Part shown: in pieces, positions 60,218-64,000 of the stretch
Layout: every line of letters starts with the position of its first letter
Numbering within the stretch: the first letter of the stretch is position 1
Source of the DNA: Rhizobium leguminosarum
GTDB lineage: Bacteria; Pseudomonadota; Alphaproteobacteria; Rhizobiales; Rhizobiaceae
Length of the DNA stretch: 64,000 bases
Direction: 5' to 3'
Assembly: GCF_017876795.1 (NCBI RefSeq)
Contig: NZ_JAGIOR010000002.1
Location: forward strand, 248,001 to 312,000
Notes under the pieces: model-generated
Databases searched by the model: none
Seen by the model: only the letters and a program-made list of their open reading frames with translations
Told to the model about the DNA's origin: nothing
Program-made: the position numbers and the translations under genes

Positions 60218-60839
60218 GACGCGCTCTCAGGCGGGTTGCCGCGATGCACCGCTGTGCGGCGCAAAGTTGCTTAAGAGGTCGACCTTTACGCAGCCATCGC
60301 GGTGTGGAGCGTCGGTGATAGCGATATCCAAAATAGCTTGTCGGCCGAACAGCATCTCGCGCAGAGCCGATGAGATTGCCGCTGACAATGCCGCGACGAG
60401 TAGAGCGCCCGTCGTGTTGCATAGAGAACTAGGATCATGACGCAGAAACATAGCAATCCTAAACCTTCCAGGCTTCGACTGCAGAGATAAACTCTGTCAG
60501 AATTGTTGCCTCATTGCAGTGGAACCGCGGCTTACCCACCACGCTTCACAAGAGATTCATCGCCACGGTACCGGTGAACGGACAAGCGCAACATCTGCTC
60601 TTAAGGGCAATTCGCGGACATGAAGACCCGCCTTTTGGGTAAATGCCGGCTGAAAGCTTAGGCGCAACATCGTCTTTGGGTGGAGCGAAGGTGCATTAGG
60701 CGTAGCCCGCCCTTCACTAGGACAGGTTGACCGCGGATGTGGCTGAATGATTGGTTGAGAGCAGCGAAGGCCGACACCTGCTTTTTTGATCTGCCGCGAT
60801 CAACAGCCGCTTGTCTGTTCAAGTCAGTCGGGACGGATA
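60218..60839. promoter_or_regulatory. Divergent control region of the polysaccharide locus
   Basis: No gene is supported in these 620 bases. It must hold the promoters for the leftward operon and the rightward polymerase gene. Its size leaves room for regulator sites; none was recognised. Confidence 0.5.
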
Positions 60840-62159
60840 ATGAGAGTAGATAGCCTCAGAACTGCCAGCGGACCAACCATCAGTTGGCGGGTCATAGAAT
60901 GCTGGGGCGCCGGCATATCCATTTTTATTCAGGCAGGCGCCTTTCTGCCTCTTATCCTCGCAGATGCGGACGGAGCGCTCAGCGAATCTGCCAGATCTAT
61001 ACTGCGTCTTCCTTGCTTTCCTGTATATGCATTTACAATCGTAATCCTGATACGCAATTTTCCGCAGTTTCTAACGGCGCTCAGGCGAAATCTGATTGTT
61101 CCCCTGATGCTTGCCTTGCCGTTTTTATCTACCCTGTGGTCAATATCACCTCCAACGACCTTGAGGCGCGCAATCGGCCTCTTGTTTTGCGTGCTTCTTT
61201 CCTATGTCCTGGCGATACGTTTCACGCCAAGGCAGCTGCTGTTCCTGCTATTTGTAACCCTGGGAGCCTGTATCGGCCTGAGTGTGGTTATCTCCGTGGT
61301 GTCGCCAAACCTCGCCAATATGCCGGATGGTGCTATGCGGGGCGTCTTCATTCACAAGAACGTGCTGGGCTGGTACGCGGCTCTGATGATCTTGGTGGCG
61401 ACGGCCGTGCTGATCGACGGGACGCTCGGCCTGCGGCGAACCGCGTTCATCTTGTTGGCGGCGGGTGTGATCTGCCTTGCAAGCTCCGGATCGATGACCG
61501 CGATCATTGCAACGTCAGTGGCGTATTGCCTGATCGGCTTTTATTCCCTGCTGCAAAGAAGCAGCAGCATTGGCCGCGTCGTCATTGTCCTGTTATTCGT
61601 TCAGCTGTCTCTCGGCATTCTGATTTCGCTTCACGAATTTCTGGTTCCTGCCCTTGAAGCGCTCGGCAAGGATGCGACTTTGACGGGTCGGGTGCCATTG
61701 TGGGAGCTGGTTGATCGCGAAATATCCGACCGTTGGATGCTTGGTTATGGTTACCAGGCGTTCTGGACAGTTGCGAACCCGGAAGCGACGCACATGTGGT
61801 TCAAGCTCGGATGGGCGGCGCCCCACGCGCATAACGGATACCGCGATATCTTGTTGAGCTTTGGAATCATGGGAATGATTCCGTTTGTTCTGATGCTTCC
61901 CTATGCAATCCGCCAGGGCGCGTTCCTTCAATGTCATGATCCGCAGTACGGGTGGCTCTGGCTCAATGTCCTTACGATCATGATTCTGGTGATGAATCTG
62001 ACCGAGAGTATTTTTTTCGTTCAGAATGACGCCATCTTCATCCTGTTTACCACAGCCATCATCATGTTTTCGCTGTACGCGCCCGTCGTTTCGATCAGCC
62101 ATTCGCCACCTTGGCAGGCGCCTACGCGTGCCCTTACGAGCGGGTTGCAGACATCATGA
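60840..62159 (+). CDS. O-antigen ligase/polymerase-like membrane protein (Wzy/WaaL family)
   Basis: 439 residues with about ten hydrophobic spans (for example GISIFIQAGAFLPLILADADG, LMLALPFLSTLWSISPPTTLRR, TGRVPLWELV loop, and a C-terminal span LNVLTIMILVMNLTESIFF). The Wzy_C-type motif VFIHKNVLGWYAALMILVA and the periplasmic loop WFKLGWAAPHAHNGYRDILLSFG with a conserved His-Asn are typical of this family. It would polymerise the repeat unit, or ligate it. The start at 60840 (MRVDSLRTASG) has a weak GGACGG upstream. It overlaps the next gene by ATGA. Confidence 0.88.
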   Translation: MRVDSLRTASGPTISWRVIECWGAGISIFIQAGAFLPLILADADGALSESARSILRLPCFPVYAFTIVILIRNFPQFLTALRRNLIVPLMLALPFLSTLWSISPPTTLRRAIGLLFCVLLSYVLAIRFTPRQLLFLLFVTLGACIGLSVVISVVSPNLANMPDGAMRGVFIHKNVLGWYAALMILVATAVLIDGTLGLRRTAFILLAAGVICLASSGSMTAIIATSVAYCLIGFYSLLQRSSSIGRVVIVLLFVQLSLGILISLHEFLVPALEALGKDATLTGRVPLWELVDREISDRWMLGYGYQAFWTVANPEATHMWFKLGWAAPHAHNGYRDILLSFGIMGMIPFVLMLPYAIRQGAFLQCHDPQYGWLWLNVLTIMILVMNLTESIFFVQNDAIFILFTTAIIMFSLYAPVVSISHSPPWQAPTRALTSGLQTS

Positions 62160-64000
62160 GGCGGCGTTTTGGACTGATCCTGAGCATTTTGCCTGTCATG
62201 CTCTTCCCGCAGTCCAGCAATCCGGCTCCGGTCGGGACTGAGATAGATGCGCCGGAACGCCTTCAGGCGCTTGTCAGGGAGGCGACTTGCGCGGAAGCAT
62301 CCGCGACTTTGTCAACCAAGCTGGATGGGACCTCCTTAAGCGGCGCCTTGAGCGGCAGCGCCGGGCCGCGGACGGTATTTTACGTTTCTCCCGATGGCAA
62401 AGACACCTGGAGCGGCCTCCTTCCGACCGCAAATCAGCAGGGAGGCGACGGCCCCTTCGCCAGTATCGAAAGAGCTCGCGATGCTGCCCGCGAGAAGGGC
62501 GGCAGCAACACGATCGCGCTGGGTAAAGGCGATTACTACCTCACTCAGCCGATCGTCTTCGACGCCCGCGATGCAGGCTTGATCCTCACGGCAAGATGCA
62601 GTGAAGCCCCGACTCTGCATGGGGGGGTACGCGTGCGCAACTTTGCACAGCAGGCGGATGGCCGCTGGACGGCGCCGCTGATATTGCCACCGGGGGGTGA
62701 CGGGGTGGGCGACCTCTTCGTCGATGGGAGACGCCAAACCAGGGCTCGATTTCCTAACGCCCCCGCTGATGGCGATCCACGCAAGGGGTGGTTGTTTGCC
62801 TCCAAGTGCGAGCCTGCCATCGACGCGCGGGAAGCGAACACGCGCTTTTGTTTCCATGCCGGCGACCTTCCGGCAATGGATGATACAAGTGGCCTGGTCG
62901 TTAACATCGTTGGAGGGTTTCAGCCTGGAAGCCAGTGGGGCAATGATACGCTTCCAGTCGTATCCATCGATAACGCAGGCCGGACGGTCCACACGAAAGG
63001 CACAGATTATTTCTTTACCGCAGAAGGCAGCCGCTATTTCTTGACCGGGGGCAAAGCCTTGCTCGATGCTCCCGGAGAGTGGTGGTACGACCCCGCCCCA
63101 GGTCAGCTTTATTATATCCCTGTCGATCAGGCCTTATCCGATTCCGTCGTTGTTGCTGGCGTTCTGCCGACATTCTTCAAGTTGGACGGCGCAAATGGGA
63201 TGGTTATTTCAGGGCTCGAGTTGAGAGATGGAGCCCCTGAAGGCAGCGGCAAGTTCTACACGGAGACCAGAGGATTTGGCGCCATACGGATCGAGCACGC
63301 TGATGGCGTCAAGATCCTCGGCAACATTATCGAAAATGTCGGCGTCGGGATCCATGTGACGGAAAGCAACGATGCGTTGATTGCCGGCAATGTGATTGCT
63401 GATGTGGCTGGCAACGGGATTTACGTCGGGACAAATTATGGCACGTTCGGCAAGTCGAACGGTGCCAGAATCCTTTCAAACCATATCCATGACGTCGGAA
63501 AGATTTACATTGAAACCGCCGGAATATGGTTCCAGGCGGCTGACAATGTCAGGATCGCCGACAATTTGATCGAAAACACCGCGCAGTTCGGGATCGCCGG
63601 CGGTTCGCTGTGGGGCTCTAATGACGCCGTTTACAACGCTGTCATCGAGCACAACGTGATCCATAACGCCAATCAGCAGACGGCCGATGGCGGCGCCATC
63701 AAGATGATGGGCGAGCAGGGCGACCCTCTGAACAGCATTATCCGCTCCAATCTCGTGACCGGGACCGGTCATCTCATGAACAGGGCCGATGGGACGTTCT
63801 GGCCTCCCGGATATGAGAATACCAACGAATGGCCGTCTCCTATCAGTTGGGCGATCTATACGGATGGGAAGGCGAGCGGGCTGCGTATCGAGGGAAATAC
63901 GCTCTCGGGCAACGTCACGGCGATTGGCATCAACGGCGGTTGGAGCAATCTGGTAGTGGGAAACCTCATCACTGACGGATCGGGCGCGGCTTTTCGCGTT
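62156..64000 (+). CDS. Secreted right-handed parallel beta-helix protein (runs off the window)
   Basis: An open frame of 615 codons to the last base, starting in the ATGA overlap with the polymerase stop. The N-terminus MRRRFGLILSILPVMLFPQS is a probable signal peptide. From about residue 320 the sequence shows beta-helix rungs: MVISGLELRDG, VKILGNIIENVGVGIHVTESNDALIAGNVIADVAGNGIYVG, VRIADNLIENTAQFGIAGG, IEHNVIHNANQQTADGGAIKM. An earlier domain (YVSPDGKDTWSG ... GPFASIERARDAAR) is typical of polysaccharide-active or tailspike-like beta-helix proteins. A lyase, hydrolase or epimerase acting on the locus product is plausible; no catalytic residues are claimed. The C-terminus is missing. Confidence 0.85.
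   Translation, partial: MRRRFGLILSILPVMLFPQSSNPAPVGTEIDAPERLQALVREATCAEASATLSTKLDGTSLSGALSGSAGPRTVFYVSPDGKDTWSGLLPTANQQGGDGPFASIERARDAAREKGGSNTIALGKGDYYLTQPIVFDARDAGLILTARCSEAPTLHGGVRVRNFAQQADGRWTAPLILPPGGDGVGDLFVDGRRQTRARFPNAPADGDPRKGWLFASKCEPAIDAREANTRFCFHAGDLPAMDDTSGLVVNIVGGFQPGSQWGNDTLPVVSIDNAGRTVHTKGTDYFFTAEGSRYFLTGGKALLDAPGEWWYDPAPGQLYYIPVDQALSDSVVVAGVLPTFFKLDGANGMVISGLELRDGAPEGSGKFYTETRGFGAIRIEHADGVKILGNIIENVGVGIHVTESNDALIAGNVIADVAGNGIYVGTNYGTFGKSNGARILSNHIHDVGKIYIETAGIWFQAADNVRIADNLIENTAQFGIAGGSLWGSNDAVYNAVIEHNVIHNANQQTADGGAIKMMGEQGDPLNSIIRSNLVTGTGHLMNRADGTFWPPGYENTNEWPSPISWAIYTDGKASGLRIEGNTLSGNVTAIGINGGWSNLVVGNLITDGSGAAFRV

Overview
The window reads as part of a large repABC-type plasmid of a Rhizobium (R. 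etli / R. leguminosarum group). The evidence is a complete repA-repB-repC operon with a predicted antisense ctRNA, GC-rich rhizobial codon use, dispersed rhizobial hairpin repeats, and a plasmid-borne katG-oxyR pair together with panB-panC. From established knowledge, R. etli CFN42 carries both of these pairs on its plasmid p42f. The species assignment is inference.

Layout. (1) 1-20160: a GNAT acetyltransferase, then a mobile island made of two almost identical 7.66-kb elements in inverted orientation (610-8267 and 12491-20148) around a 4.2-kb spacer. Each element has IS66-like ends and an IS66-type transposase, with an IS91-family unit inside. The IS91 transposase is itself split by a three-recombinase RIT element. 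Each element is bordered by its own 8-bp direct repeat, so the two copies appear to have inserted independently. The spacer holds a PCMT-like methyltransferase, an IS110 element and three identical 16-bp palindromes that fit the repABC parS consensus. (2) 20334-24053: YihY-type membrane protein, a PLP-dependent Cys/Met-metabolism enzyme, a secreted cupin and a frameshifted NAD(P)-binding gene. (3) 24889-29045: thioesterase / acyl-CoA ligase / thiolase operon divergent from an MDR oxidoreductase. (4) 29094-34822: katG/oxyR, panB/panC and a ProQ/FinO-family RNA chaperone. (5) 35044-37849: di-haem peroxidase followed by a chemoreceptor. (6) 37938-41720: repC, ctRNA, repB, parS-like site, repA and its promoter. 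(7) 41840-51985: a carbohydrate ABC transporter with sugar isomerase, two ROK regulators and a Gfo/Idh/MocA dehydrogenase, interrupted by an IS630 element. (8) 52569-64000: a surface-polysaccharide locus with GDP-fucose synthesis (gmd, fcl), a Wzc-type tyrosine kinase, three glycosyltransferases, a polymerase/ligase and a secreted beta-helix protein that runs off the end.

How the parts fit. repABC with its ctRNA maintains the replicon; the ProQ/FinO protein nearby could act on antisense RNA. katG/oxyR and the di-haem peroxidase handle peroxide, and panBC makes pantothenate. The sugar cluster and the polysaccharide locus are typical accessory functions of soil and plant-associated rhizobia. 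The most unusual part is the paired nested element and the parS-like sites trapped between its copies.
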